DNA of 64,000 nucleotides from Acidobacteriota bacterium (lineage in GTDB: Bacteria > Acidobacteriota > Terriglobia > Acidiferrales > UBA7541), in assembly GCA_013289585.1 (NCBI GenBank), contig JABCZR010000007.1, positions 124,001 to 188,000 of the forward strand. Direction: 5' to 3'. Both the position numbers and the translations under genes were made by a program. The notes below the pieces were generated by a model that did not search any database, was not told where the DNA came from, and was given only the letters and a program-made list of their open reading frames with translations. Positions within the stretch are counted from its first letter, which is position 1. Each line of letters opens with the position of its first letter. Of this stretch, positions 42,918-52,080 are shown piece by piece.

Positions 42918-43670
42918 ATGGCCAAGGGAAATTTTGGTGAACGCCTGAAGCGCGAGCGCGAGATGCGCGAAGTTTCGCTGGAAGAGCTCACCAAGTCCAC
43001 GCGCATCAGCGACCGTTTCCTCCGAGCCCTGGAAAACGAAGACTGGGACAAGCTCCCCGGCGGAGTTTTTGGGCGTGGATTTGTCCGCACCATCGCGCGC
43101 TATCTCGGTCTGGATGAAGAATCGCTTCTCGGCGAATACGACCTGGCCCGCGCCGACAAATCCCAAGCCGAACTTGTCAAAACGGAAGAGCGCATTCCTT
43201 CGGCACCGAAATGGGTTCCCGCCGTTGCTGTTGGCGCGATTCTTCTTCTAGCCGCGGGACTTTTTTATGGCGGCCGGTACGGCTGGCGGCGGTACACCGC
43301 GTATCGTGCCGCGAAGCAGTCCACCGCTTCTGCGATGGCTTCGCAGTCTCCTTCTCAACCTACGCCTTCCTCCACCCCGGCAGCTTCCGCTGATCCCCTG
43401 CTTGATCTCTCTGTGTCCACCTCGGCGGTCACGCGCGTGCGTATCCTTGCAGACGACAAGCTGCTCCTCGATGCTGAAGTGCCTGCCGGAGAAACGCGTC
43501 ACTTCTCCGCCGCCCAGCAATTTGAAGTTACGGCCGGCGACTCCTCGGCGGTGTTGCTGGAATTGAACGGCCAGGCGATGCCGCCGCTTGGCGCGCCCGG
43601 CTCCTCCGGTACAATAGTCCTCAGTCAGAAGGATTTGAGGCCGGCATCCGGTGGAACCACTCAGCCCTGA
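42918..43670 (+). CDS. RodZ-like cytoskeletal helix-turn-helix membrane protein
   Basis: 250 residues: an N-terminal Xre-type HTH (about 5-70: FGERLKREREMREVSLEELT, RFLRALENEDWDKLPGGVFG with RGFVRTIARYLGL), one membrane helix at about 97-117 (WVPAVAVGAILLLAAGLFYG), a Ser/Thr/Pro linker (130-157) and a C-terminal DUF4115 beta domain (VTRVRILADDKLLLDAEVPA, RHFSAAQQFEVTAGDSS). This is the RodZ layout linking MreB to the envelope in rod-shape control. mreB is not in the window. The 3' end overlaps the next gene by 20 bases. Confidence 0.87.
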   Translation: MAKGNFGERLKREREMREVSLEELTKSTRISDRFLRALENEDWDKLPGGVFGRGFVRTIARYLGLDEESLLGEYDLARADKSQAELVKTEERIPSAPKWVPAVAVGAILLLAAGLFYGGRYGWRRYTAYRAAKQSTASAMASQSPSQPTPSSTPAASADPLLDLSVSTSAVTRVRILADDKLLLDAEVPAGETRHFSAAQQFEVTAGDSSAVLLELNGQAMPPLGAPGSSGTIVLSQKDLRPASGGTTQP

Positions 43671-44622
43671 AGTCATCGAAGATTTGCGCCACGATCGCGC
43701 ACCACGCGAACGCAAAATGGCTGTTTGCTCCGGTGGCGCACATCTCGATCCCGCGGACCGCGCGGAAATCCTCACCGTGCTGGCGGGCGATGTCGACGAG
43801 ATGGTCTCGTCGCGGGCGCAGGACGCTCTTCTTTCGCAACCCATCGAATCCTTCGTGGAAGCCATCAAACGAGAAAAGGCGCTCCCTGCGCTGCTTCACT
43901 ACGCCGCGAAGAATCTCGCGGATAAACCCGGCGTGTGCGACGCCATGGTGCAAAACAAGAACTGCTCCGCCGAATTTCTCGTGCCCGTGGTGCGCCATCT
44001 ATCCACGCTGGGAATCCAATCTCTGATGGAAGAGCTCGATCGCGTCACCGAATCCCCCGCTCTGGCCTCCGCGCTCGAGCAATCCGCTTCCCTGACCATC
44101 GAGCAGAAAAATCAGCTGCACGAACTTCACGGTGACGGCAACCTCATTGACGAAGCCGCGCTTGCCGAAGCCGCCGCCGCCGCGGAATCTGACCTGGCAC
44201 GGAGGCAGACGCTCATCCAGCGGCTTGCAAAAATGACCGTGGCACAGCGCGTGCAGTTCGCGATGAAAGGCGGGTCCGAGGCGCGCCGCACACTCATCCG
44301 TGACAACAATAAAGTGGTGCAGCGAGCGGTTCTACAGTCCCCCCGGCTCACCGATCAGGAAGTTGAGGCTTTCGCTGCCATGTCCAGCCTCACGGATGAA
44401 ATCCTCCGCAGCATTGCCAGCAACCGCAATTTTCGCAAGAACTACGTCGTCGTTCGCAACCTGCTCAACAATCCTAAAACGCCCCTCGACGTTTCCCTGC
44501 ACATGCTGCCCATGCTGAATGCCGTGGACCTCAAGCGCCTCACCACCAACAAAAATGTTCCGGAGACGCTGCGAACCACGGCGACCAAACTCCAGCGCAC
44601 GCGTATCGAACTCAAGAAATAA
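43651..44622 (+). CDS. Helical-repeat (HEAT-like/DUF2336-like) protein of unknown function
   Basis: 323 residues, almost all alpha-helical, with units resembling HEAT/leucine-rich-variant repeats: ARRTLIRDNNKVVQRAVLQS, PRLTDQEVEAFAAMSSLTDE, ILRSIASNRNFRKNYVVVRN, LLNNPKTPLDVSLHMLPMLN. The N-A-x-x-x-x-L type of motif recurs. No signal peptide or membrane helix, so it is cytoplasmic. The GTG start at 43651 lies inside rodZ, so the two are translationally linked. I infer a protein-protein scaffold function, perhaps with RodZ; not recognised beyond that. Confidence 0.8.
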   Translation: MEPLSPEVIEDLRHDRAPRERKMAVCSGGAHLDPADRAEILTVLAGDVDEMVSSRAQDALLSQPIESFVEAIKREKALPALLHYAAKNLADKPGVCDAMVQNKNCSAEFLVPVVRHLSTLGIQSLMEELDRVTESPALASALEQSASLTIEQKNQLHELHGDGNLIDEAALAEAAAAAESDLARRQTLIQRLAKMTVAQRVQFAMKGGSEARRTLIRDNNKVVQRAVLQSPRLTDQEVEAFAAMSSLTDEILRSIASNRNFRKNYVVVRNLLNNPKTPLDVSLHMLPMLNAVDLKRLTTNKNVPETLRTTATKLQRTRIELKK

Positions 44623-44698
44623 TTTGCGTCTCTTCCTGAGGCCTTCCTTGTCCGGTTTTTCAGGATACAATCGGACGGTTTTCTGGAGGGTTCTTCCT

Positions 44699-45208
44699 AT
44701 GTTCACCGCCCGCCGAATTCGCAACTTCTTCACCTTCTCTCCTGCTGCATTCCTCTTGCTAGGCGGAGCTTCTGCGCTAGTCCTCAACGCGCGTAGTATC
44801 CGTGGCAACGAGAAGAAGTCCTCCGATCCCTGGGTCAGTTCACAGACTATTCAGCCTGGCGCCTTGGCGAGTGAACTCGCTGACAAGAGTGGGGCTCCAC
44901 CGACGGTGGTTTACGTCGGATTTCGCACGCTCTTTGCCGGCGGACACATCGCGGGCGCCACTTTCAACGGCACGGCATCGACGGAGCAGGGCCTGGCTAG
45001 CTTGGGAGCGTGGGCCGATCCTCTTCCGCGTTCCACAAACCTGGTCATCTATTGCGGCTGCTGCCCTTTTGACAAGTGCCCGAACATACGCCCGGCCTAC
45101 ACCGCGCTCAGCAATATGGGATTCAAGAAAGTGCGCGTTCTCGTTCTGCCCACCAATTTCGCCACGGATTGGGTGGAGAAGGGCTATCCGATTCAAAAAG
45201 GGTCGTAG
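44699..45208 (+). CDS. Exported rhodanese-like protein
   Basis: 169 residues with an N-terminal hydrophobic segment (FFTFSPAAFLLLGGASALVL) that is a signal peptide or anchor, then a rhodanese fold. It opens with WVSSQTIQPGALASELADKS. The active-site loop is VIYCGCCPFDKCPNIRPAY with four Cys within eleven residues, unlike the simple C-x5-R loop. ATG 44699 has GGAGGG 8 bases upstream. It could carry persulfide or a metal in the envelope. It is cotranscribed or not with the gene 76 bases upstream; unclear. Confidence 0.82.
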   Translation: MFTARRIRNFFTFSPAAFLLLGGASALVLNARSIRGNEKKSSDPWVSSQTIQPGALASELADKSGAPPTVVYVGFRTLFAGGHIAGATFNGTASTEQGLASLGAWADPLPRSTNLVIYCGCCPFDKCPNIRPAYTALSNMGFKKVRVLVLPTNFATDWVEKGYPIQKGS

Positions 45209-45241
45209 TTCGTTTCGCCTTCTTGTCGCGCCGATTCGGCA

Positions 45242-47092
45242 TCACGCCAGCTTTGGATGCTGTAGATGGAATCCAGTGGCTTCCTGATAGGCGCGCGCAA
45301 TTGCCAGCAGCTTTGCCTCACCGTACAAATTCCCGAGGAACGTCAAGCTCGCCATGGTTCCCGGGCCGCCTGCGTTACGAAAGTCGCCAGGATCGTCGGT
45401 TGGCGGTTTAGGCGCATCGCTGCCGCGCAAACCATTGGGCAAGATTACGGACGGATGCCCGGTCAGATTGGTGATCACCAGCTGCTCGCTCTGCGTCGGC
45501 GCCACGATGACGTCGAATCCTTGAAACACCTTGGCGACCTCGCGCATGGCCATTCTTCGCGCGCGCGCCGCTTGAATGTATTCCACGGCAGGGATAAACC
45601 GCGCCGAACGAAAAGTGTTCGGCCAGTCATAATCTTTTTGCGCCGTCAGCAGCTTGTCCTTCCCGGAACGCGTGAGATCATCGAACGCCGCCGCAGCTTC
45701 CGCCGTCAGCATCACAACCATGGCCTGATACGGCAGTTTCGGCATTTCCACGGCTGCCAGGTTCACGCCCATCTCCCGCAGTTTCGCAAGAGCCGCATCG
45801 TTATATTTCCTGTCATACTCCGCGCGGGCTTGCGCAGCTTCGCGCCGTTTCTTCTGTTCCTCGCGCTTCTTTTGTTCTTCAGGCGTCGCGGGCGATTCCT
45901 CCTTGGGCCCCGCTTGCTGGTCATCGGGCTTGCGCTCGAAGTCTGCCTTCAGATAGCCCACACGCAATTTGCGCCAATCGAGACTCGCGTCCCAGTTGAA
46001 TGCCGCTGGTTGCACCGATGGATCTTTGTCATCAGGCCCGTAGATCGCGCTTAGGACCAATGCGCAATCTTCCACGGCGCGGCAGATGGGGCCGAGTTTG
46101 TCCATGCTCCAGGAAAGCGCCATGGCACCGGTGCGCGGCACCAGCCCGAACGATGGCCGCAGCCCCGTGCAGCCACAGCGCGTCGACGGCGACGAAATCG
46201 AGCCCAGCGTCTCTGAGCCGATGCTGAACGCCACGCACCCAGCGGCAGTCGCCGAAGCCGGTCCCGCGGACGATCCGCTTGAACCTTGATTGGGGTTCCA
46301 CGGATTGCGCGTTACGCCGCCAAACCAGACATCTCCTTGCGCCAGCGCGCCAAGTGTCAATTTCGCGACCAGCACCGCGCCAGCTTCATCCAGCCGTTTC
46401 ACCACTGTTGCGTCTTCGTCGATTTTCTGGTCTTCGAATCCGCCCGCGCCCCACGTGGTGCGGTAGCCTTTCGTCGCCAGCAAATCCTTCGCGCCCCACG
46501 GCAACCCGTGCAGCGGCCCGCGATATTTTCCCGCCGCGATTTCCGCATCGGCCTTCTTGGCCTGAGCCAGCGCACGTTCTTCGGTGAGCGTCACCACGAA
46601 CTTCAAGGTCGGGTCATATTTTTTCAGCCGTGCGAGATACATTCCCGTCAGCGCCACAGACGAAACTCTCTTCGTTCGAACGAGCTCCGCAAGTTCGCGC
46701 ACACTCGCAAAACACAAATCTTCCAGATTCTTCGGTAAGCCTGTAGCAGCAATCCCCGACACCTTGGAGATGCGTAAAGGCTTCCGTTCTGTTTCCAACT
46801 TCATACCGGGAAGCACGGGATCAAAAACAAGCGCAGGGTCCACCGAATTTGGGATACGCAGCTTATAGATTTCTTCGTAGCCCTTGGCCTGATCGTTCAG
46901 GTTTTCGAGCATCATCTCCTTGTAGTCATCCGAAATGGGGATATCCGCGACCGCCGCTGCGCTATCGATCATCTCTTTGGTGATTTTTTTCGCGCCTTCC
47001 GCCTGCGCTTGCGCCCAGAGCACGCCCGGAAGCAGCGTCCCCGCCAGCCCCATTCCCGAGCATGTCTTCATGAAATTCCGGCGATCCAGCAT
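45242..47092 (-). CDS. Tat-exported amidase signature family enzyme
   Basis: 616 residues. The N terminus MLDRRNFMKTCSGMGLAGTL is a twin-arginine signal (RRNFMK). The amidase Ser-cisSer-Lys triad is visible: Lys in LPWGAKDLLATKG, and the two serines in QGSSGSSAG and SETLGSISSPS. GGVTRNPWNPNQGSSGSS is typical of Glu-tRNA amidotransferase A-like hydrolases. A charged, coiled-coil-like insert of about 45 residues (KKREEQKKRREAAQARAEYD) separates the core from the C-terminal region. As an exported protein it is a secondary-amide hydrolase, not GatA. Substrate unknown. Confidence 0.9.
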   Translation of the reverse strand: MLDRRNFMKTCSGMGLAGTLLPGVLWAQAQAEGAKKITKEMIDSAAAVADIPISDDYKEMMLENLNDQAKGYEEIYKLRIPNSVDPALVFDPVLPGMKLETERKPLRISKVSGIAATGLPKNLEDLCFASVRELAELVRTKRVSSVALTGMYLARLKKYDPTLKFVVTLTEERALAQAKKADAEIAAGKYRGPLHGLPWGAKDLLATKGYRTTWGAGGFEDQKIDEDATVVKRLDEAGAVLVAKLTLGALAQGDVWFGGVTRNPWNPNQGSSGSSAGPASATAAGCVAFSIGSETLGSISSPSTRCGCTGLRPSFGLVPRTGAMALSWSMDKLGPICRAVEDCALVLSAIYGPDDKDPSVQPAAFNWDASLDWRKLRVGYLKADFERKPDDQQAGPKEESPATPEEQKKREEQKKRREAAQARAEYDRKYNDAALAKLREMGVNLAAVEMPKLPYQAMVVMLTAEAAAAFDDLTRSGKDKLLTAQKDYDWPNTFRSARFIPAVEYIQAARARRMAMREVAKVFQGFDVIVAPTQSEQLVITNLTGHPSVILPNGLRGSDAPKPPTDDPGDFRNAGGPGTMASLTFLGNLYGEAKLLAIARAYQEATGFHLQHPKLA

Positions 47093-47248
47093 TATTCTTC
47101 CCCCATTTTCTTGGTCAATTCCGGCGCGCGTAAGATATCACAGCATTGCCCTCAACCAATTGCGCCACTTCTTTCTTCCTGCTCGGACAGGCGTTCTGTT
47201 TACAAGGCAAAAATGTTGTACGATGCAGCTACCTTGAAAGGAGCCTGC

Positions 47249-47797
47249 ATGACACGATTCACAAAAGTGTTCGTATTCTTTGCCGTTCTGCTTCTCGCTT
47301 TTTCTCTCCGCCACTCTCAAACGGCGCTGGCCGGCAATCCTCCCGCAGGGGGGAAAGAAGTTGCCCTCAAAGCCGCCGATATCACGCCAAAGCTTTTTCC
47401 CGAAAGCGTTTTCTTCCGTGGCAAGACTGCGCCGGTTCAGGCCCGCAACAGCGGTGGTGTGCGCTTTGCCGATGATTTCTATGTCCTAGCGGCCATGGTG
47501 GACAACTCGGGCTACTCCACCAGCATTCGCGAGAAATACCAGGCCTATCTGATCAGCGAAGTGACACTGGAAATCGGTGGCCAGACTTTGAAGCCCGGCG
47601 CGTATGGCTTTGGCTTTCTGGAAGGCGGCAAATTTCTGGTCATGGACCTTGGCGCCAATGATCTGCTCAGCGTGACTTCGCAGCGCGACGCCGATATGAA
47701 GCGCCCTGTTCCACTCCAGGTAGTCGCCACCGCCACCGCGGGGAACAATCGCCTCTATGCCGGCCGCAATTATGTCGAATTCCACCGCGCCAATTAG
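47249..47797 (+). CDS. Secreted protein of unknown function
   Basis: 182 residues. A signal peptide (MTRFTKVFVFFAVLLLAFSL, then RHSQTALAG) leads a beta-rich mature part with no family I can name (for example SVFFRGKTAPVQARNSGGVR, FADDFYVLAAMVDNSGYSTS, LKPGAYGFGFLEGGKFLVMD). The start ATG has AAAGGAG 6 bases before it. A strong terminator follows directly. The pattern 'LKPGAYGFGF...LVMDLG' resembles DUF2911-like secreted proteins loosely, which is not enough for a call. Confidence 0.72.
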   Translation: MTRFTKVFVFFAVLLLAFSLRHSQTALAGNPPAGGKEVALKAADITPKLFPESVFFRGKTAPVQARNSGGVRFADDFYVLAAMVDNSGYSTSIREKYQAYLISEVTLEIGGQTLKPGAYGFGFLEGGKFLVMDLGANDLLSVTSQRDADMKRPVPLQVVATATAGNNRLYAGRNYVEFHRAN

Positions 47798-47820
47798 GCC
47801 GCGGGCACATCCTTACGCAA

Positions 47821-47866
47821 AAAAAAAAGACCCGGACCGAGTTCGCCCTCGGCCGGGTCCTTTGAT
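47821..47866. terminator. Rho-independent terminator
   Basis: GACCCGG and CCGAG pair with CTCGG and CCGGGTC (one-base bulge), with a 6-base loop. An A run precedes it and a T-rich run follows, so it works in both directions between the plus-strand gene ending at 47797 and the minus-strand gene ending at 47957. Confidence 0.82.
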
Positions 47867-47956
47867 TTTAAATTTCCACTAATGGGAGTGCGCCACGGTG
47901 CTCCAGACTGCACTCCTTTCTGGCAGGTCAGCCAAGATCCATGTCGAGGAGTCGCC

Positions 47957-48250
47957 CTATTTGTCGTACTTCAGGCAGATTTCCAGCTGATGGATCGCCT
48001 CATCGGTGGCCTTAAGCGCTTGTGCGCGATGCCCGCCGAAATCGTGGGCGGCCTGCTCCAGGTGCCCTTTCGCATTGCGCAGTGCAGCAAGGGCATCGTG
48101 AATTTCCGGATGCTGTTCCGCGGGTGTTGCAGTCGTCGCCGCTGCCGGCAGCGCGCTTGCGTTGTGCGGCGCCGCAGGGGCCGAGGCGATAAAGGCAAAC
48201 GCCAGGATTAGAGATGCCAGAACCAAAAGACCGATGATTTTCGTTTTCAT
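47957..48250 (-). CDS. Small secreted helical protein
   Basis: 97 residues from ATG 48250, which has GGAGGAG 5 to 8 bases upstream. Signal peptide MKTKIIGLLVLASLILAFAF then IASAPA. The mature part is helical with spaced His residues (EQHPEIHDALAALRNAKGHL, EQAAHDFGGHRAQALKATDE, AIHQLEICLKYDK). I do not know the family; such short four-helix proteins are common in this phylum. The His could bind metal, but that is speculation. Confidence 0.75.
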   Translation of the reverse strand: MKTKIIGLLVLASLILAFAFIASAPAAPHNASALPAAATTATPAEQHPEIHDALAALRNAKGHLEQAAHDFGGHRAQALKATDEAIHQLEICLKYDK

Positions 48251-48674
48251 GAACCACTCCTCCTCGTCCGGATTTCGGCCCGGACCGCCGATTTGTGCTT
48301 CCTTACTCCGTCCGCACCGTCCTGCCCATCTCCGCCGATGAACATTTCCTCCGATGCAGCTCTTAGGTGAATCCAGCAAGCTTTCGAATTGCAGGCCGCC
48401 TGGCACGTCTTTCTCTTTTAGGTCATCCTTGGCCTGATGAACAGAAAATTTTGGAAGTCTGCTACCGATAAGAGAACAGTGCATTCCGGACTCCGGCATC
48501 CCCAGCAAGAACTTTCGGGGTAGAATGCCTGCACGACCGGCCAAATAGTCTTTCTCCGGCTGCAGCAATTCCTTTCGCGTTCTCACTCTCTGAATATTCT
48601 TTTCCTTTGCATTCAGCGGCAGCGCCACTTACCATTGCGCCCCAAGTTTCCCTCACCGAAAATTGGAGGCTTCC
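48251..48674. other. Gene-free stretch
   Basis: No supported gene. It holds the ribosome site of the minus-strand gene, a short GTCCGG/CCGGAC hairpin at 48266-48285, and the GGAGG ribosome site of the DUF1761 gene near 48664. No clear promoter was found. Confidence 0.4.
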
Positions 48675-49100
48675 GTGGAAATGCACCACCTCAATCTGCT
48701 CGCTATTCTTGTCGCCGCTATTTCCACCATGGTGGTTGGCTTTCTGTGGTATTCGCCCTTGCTCTTTGCCAAGCCCTGGGTGCGCGAGATGGGCTACGAC
48801 CTGAACGACAAAGCGAAAATGGAGGAAATGAGGAAAGGCGCCGGCCCGGCCTATGCTGGCTCCTTCATGGCCGGTCTGATTTCGGCCTTTACCCTGGCCC
48901 TATTCCTTCACTGGGGTCGAGCAGAAGGTTTGCACTACGGCTTGATGGTCGGATTCCATGTGTGGCTCGGCTTCGTCGCCACCGTGCAGTTCACAGGCGC
49001 CCTGTTCATGAAACAGAGCATGAAACTTTTCGCCATCAATACGGGTTATCAGTTGGTCTGCTATCTCGTCATGAGCGCGATTCTTACTGTCTGGAAGTAG
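48675..49100 (+). CDS. DUF1761 family membrane protein
   Basis: About 141 residues with four membrane helices (LNLLAILVAAISTMVVGFLW, AGSFMAGLISAFTLALFLHW, MVGFHVWLGFVATVQFTGAL, LFAINTGYQLVCYLVMSAIL). YSPLLFAKPWVREMG is the DUF1761 hallmark. Function unknown. GTG 48675 is preferred for its spacing (GGAGG 5 bases upstream); ATG 48681 is also possible. Single gene with its own ribosome site. Confidence 0.87.
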   Translation: MEMHHLNLLAILVAAISTMVVGFLWYSPLLFAKPWVREMGYDLNDKAKMEEMRKGAGPAYAGSFMAGLISAFTLALFLHWGRAEGLHYGLMVGFHVWLGFVATVQFTGALFMKQSMKLFAINTGYQLVCYLVMSAILTVWK

Positions 49101-49235
49101 ACGCCCGTCCGCCGATCAATCCCGTCTCGGCCAATCTCACTTGACCCGTGCGGCAAGCGCGCCGCTCGCCTGAATGGCAGAATGAACTAGCTTGCAACAA
49201 TCACTCCGGGCGGGGAAAATGTCCGGCGATCCCAC

Positions 49236-50501
49236 TTGTCCTCCGTAACCGCCAACGACAACAACGGGCTTCCTCGCGTGATGAACCGGGTGGTCGCGCT
49301 TCTGGCCCTTTCCATCCTGATCAACTACATGGATCGCGGAAGCCTGGCCATCGCCGCACCTTTGCTCAAAGACGAACTCGGTCTCTCCGCCTCTCAGCTC
49401 GGCATCCTCTTGTCCTCTTTCTTCTACACCTACTCTTTTTTTCTGCCCCTTGCAGGCTGGATGGTCGACCGCTTCGACGTCAAATGGGTTATGGCTAGTG
49501 GTTTTTTCATCTGGTCCGCGGCTACGGCCCTCACCGGCGGGTTGCATTCCTTCGCCGCTCTACTCGCAGCGCGCTTGCTCCTGGGGATCGGCGAAACGGT
49601 TGCCTACCCTTCTTCTTCAAAAACTCTAGCGCAGTACGTTCCTGAAGTTCATCGCGGGTTCGCCAATGCTTTAATCGTTTCGGGCGTTGGCCTGGGGCCC
49701 GCCCTAGGGACATTTGCGGGAGGAATGCTCGTGGCAAGTTTCGGCTGGCGTCCCTTCTTCCTTGTACTCGGCTTCATCGGCATGGCTTGGCTGATTCCCT
49801 GGATAAAGTGGATGCCCCAAAGAGGCGCGATCGCCGCCATTTCCCCGGCTGGTGATCGTACCGTCGGGTTCTTTGAAATCCTGGAGCAGCGATCCCTGTG
49901 GGGAACCTGTGGCGGCCTTTTTGGCGTAAATTATGTTCTCTACTTCGAGATTACCTGGCTTCCCTTCTATCTGGTGCGTGAGCGTCACTTTTCGCTCGAG
50001 GCGATGGCCAAAATCGGCGGCCTGGGTTATCTATGCTATGCACTAGCCGCCATCCTGTTCGGCTGGATTTCCGACCGCTGGATCGCGTCTGGCGCTACTC
50101 CCACGCTTGTTCGCAAGACCTTTACTGGCGGTGGACTCGCGGCCGCCGGGCTCCTCTTGCTCGGCTGCGCCCTCGCTGGTCCAACGGTGTCGGTGATTCT
50201 CCTCGTTCTGGCCTTTGCATCTGGCGGGATGTGCGGCTCCAATCTCTGGGCCATTACGCAAACGCTCGCCGGACCAAAAACCGCAGGCCGCTGGACGGGC
50301 TTGCAGAATTTCCTCGGAAATCTTGCCGGCGTCATCGGACCGACGCTGACTGGATTCGTCATCGATCGCACCGGGCGTTTCTTCCTGGCTTTCGTAATTA
50401 TGACCATCGTCGCGCTCCTGGCGGCTTTTTCCTGGATCTGTGTGGTCGGCCCGGTAAAACCCATCACCTGGAAGCAAGGAACTGCGGTGCGTGAGCATTG
50501 A
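49236..50501 (+). CDS. MFS transporter (anion:cation symporter-like)
   Basis: 421 residues with twelve membrane helices. NYMDRGSLAIAAPLLKDELG is the ACS-type N-terminal motif, and the loop-2/3 signature appears as GWMVDRFDVKWVMA. LLLGIGETVAYPSSSKTLAQ resembles the glycerol-3-phosphate/phthalate/tartrate symporter group (G-x-x-E-x-x-x-Y-P). A role in taking up an organic anion is inferred; substrate unknown. The start is uncertain: TTG 49236 gives the longest product, but ATG 49281 just before the first helix is possible; neither has a strong ribosome site. Confidence 0.87.
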   Translation: MSSVTANDNNGLPRVMNRVVALLALSILINYMDRGSLAIAAPLLKDELGLSASQLGILLSSFFYTYSFFLPLAGWMVDRFDVKWVMASGFFIWSAATALTGGLHSFAALLAARLLLGIGETVAYPSSSKTLAQYVPEVHRGFANALIVSGVGLGPALGTFAGGMLVASFGWRPFFLVLGFIGMAWLIPWIKWMPQRGAIAAISPAGDRTVGFFEILEQRSLWGTCGGLFGVNYVLYFEITWLPFYLVRERHFSLEAMAKIGGLGYLCYALAAILFGWISDRWIASGATPTLVRKTFTGGGLAAAGLLLLGCALAGPTVSVILLVLAFASGGMCGSNLWAITQTLAGPKTAGRWTGLQNFLGNLAGVIGPTLTGFVIDRTGRFFLAFVIMTIVALLAAFSWICVVGPVKPITWKQGTAVREH

Positions 50502-50534
50502 GGCCGGTCGGCCTTCTGTTTTAGACTCCTGTCC

Positions 50535-50948
50535 ATGGACGTCGACCGGCTTCGCGAGCTCTGCCTGTCCTTCCCCGGCGCCACGGAACAAATCCAGTGG
50601 GGGAACGACCTGCTTTTCAAGGTAGGAGGCAAAATGTTTGCCGCGACGCCGCTCGAGCCCGCTCCGGTCTGTCTTTCCTTTAAAGCTTCACCGGAAAAAT
50701 TCGCCGAACTGACGGAACGCCTCAACATCATTCCCGCGCCCTATCTCGCCCGCGCCCAGTGGGTGGCTTTACAAACCAGGGACGCTTTGCCGCGCGACGA
50801 GCTTGCTGGCCTTCTCCGCGAGTCCTATGAGATGGTGGCCGCCAAACTCCCGAAGCGAATTCGTGAGTCTCTCTCCAGCCCGAAGTCCTCTTCCCGCAAG
50901 CCTGCCCGCAAACAGCCCGCGAAAAAGAGGCCTCGCTCTGGCCGTTAA
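50535..50948 (+). CDS. MmcQ/YjbR family protein with basic C-terminal tail
   Basis: 137 residues. The YjbR core is clear (DRLRELCLSFPGATEQIQWG, LFKVGGKMFAATPLE, VCLSFKASPEKFAELTERLN, LARAQWVALQTRDALPRDEL), a CyaY-like fold thought to bind DNA. The last 25 residues are Lys/Arg/Pro/Ser-rich (SSRKPARKQPAKKRPRSGR), which would add DNA affinity. It follows the MFS gene by 33 bases, perhaps in one transcript. Confidence 0.88.
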   Translation: MDVDRLRELCLSFPGATEQIQWGNDLLFKVGGKMFAATPLEPAPVCLSFKASPEKFAELTERLNIIPAPYLARAQWVALQTRDALPRDELAGLLRESYEMVAAKLPKRIRESLSSPKSSSRKPARKQPAKKRPRSGR

Positions 50949-51032
50949 CCTGCGGAAACGATATGCTTCGCCGAGTTTCGTCGGATTCTCCTTGAGGATT
51001 CGAACGAGGAAGATGCTCCGTCGAGGTGGTCC

Positions 51033-52052
51033 GTGCTTGTTCGCCTTTTGCTCTGCAGTGTTTCGGCGCTGCTCATGAGTTCATTCCATCTCAACAAAGC
51101 CGATTCAACACCTCCTCCAGCGCTCGGCCTGCTGGTCGTCGTGAATCAGATGGAGCACACCGTTCTTGTCGTCGATCCAGACAGCCGGCGCGAACTCGCA
51201 AAGATCGTGGTTGGCGTGAACGGCCACGAAGTGATCGTCTCCAAAGACGGCCGCTTCGCTTACGTTCCCATCTATGGAAATGCCGGAGTCGGCAGGCCGG
51301 GCACGGATGGCAGCACGATTGACGTCATCGACCTTCAAGCTCGCAAAATCTCTGCCACCATTGACCTTGGCAAAGGGCTTCGCCCGCACCGCGCTGAATT
51401 TGGGCCCGACGGCCTGCTTTACGTCACTGCCGAGCTCGCTAATGCCGTGGACGTCGTGGATCCCACCACGCACAAAGTTCTCGCAGAAATTCCCACCGGC
51501 GCGCCACAATCTCATATGCTGGTTCTTTCCCCGGATGGCCGTCGCGGCTATACCGCCAACGTGGGCCCGGGCAGCGTCAGCGTTCTCGATCTGTCCAATC
51601 GCAGCCTGGTCAATACCATTCCCGTCGCGAAAACCGTGCAGCGCATTTCCATCTCTCCTGACGGCCTCCGTGTGTTTACCCATGATCAGGATGCTCCGCG
51701 CATAGCCGTCATCGACACAACCACAAATAAGATCAACAACTGGATCGAGTTGCCGAGTCCCGCCTATGCTTCCGAGCCCACTCCCGATGGCCACTGGCTG
51801 CTGGCCCTCAGCATGGCTGCCAATCGCCTTTTCGTCGTTGATCTGCAATCCCTGAAGGTCGTGCGTTCGCTTGAAGTGCCGAAAAGATCCTCTGAGATCC
51901 TGATTCGCCCCGGAGGAGATATTGCCTACATCAGCGGAACGGGCGCGGGGAAGATTGCCGTGCTGGATCTGCGCTCCTGGGAAATGCAACAACCAATCGA
52001 GCTGACGCCTGGCGTGGACGGCCTCGCTTGGATTGCAGGCACTCCGAAATAG
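51033..52052 (+). CDS. YncE-like beta-propeller protein, exported
   Basis: 339 residues from GTG 51033 (GAGG upstream). A short signal segment (MLVRLLLCSVSALLMSSFHL) precedes a seven-bladed propeller with YVTN-type repeats: VVNQMEHTVLVVDPDSRREL, GLLYVTAELANAVDVVDPTT, GYTANVGPGSVSVLDLSNRS, RIAVIDTTTNKINNWIELPS, RLFVVDLQSLKVVRSLEVPK, IAYISGTGAGKIAVLDLRS. Such proteins bind ligands or DNA in the periplasm; no catalytic site is seen. Confidence 0.85.
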   Translation: MLVRLLLCSVSALLMSSFHLNKADSTPPPALGLLVVVNQMEHTVLVVDPDSRRELAKIVVGVNGHEVIVSKDGRFAYVPIYGNAGVGRPGTDGSTIDVIDLQARKISATIDLGKGLRPHRAEFGPDGLLYVTAELANAVDVVDPTTHKVLAEIPTGAPQSHMLVLSPDGRRGYTANVGPGSVSVLDLSNRSLVNTIPVAKTVQRISISPDGLRVFTHDQDAPRIAVIDTTTNKINNWIELPSPAYASEPTPDGHWLLALSMAANRLFVVDLQSLKVVRSLEVPKRSSEILIRPGGDIAYISGTGAGKIAVLDLRSWEMQQPIELTPGVDGLAWIAGTPK

Positions 52053-52080
52053 TTCTTTTCAAGACTTCGCTGCGCAATGC

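Noticed and set aside
41396-43093. Longer N terminus of the GGDEF protein up to 43093
   Set aside because: The extra 165 residues overlap rodZ on the other strand and are Arg/Ser-rich without domain features; GTG 42598 taken instead.
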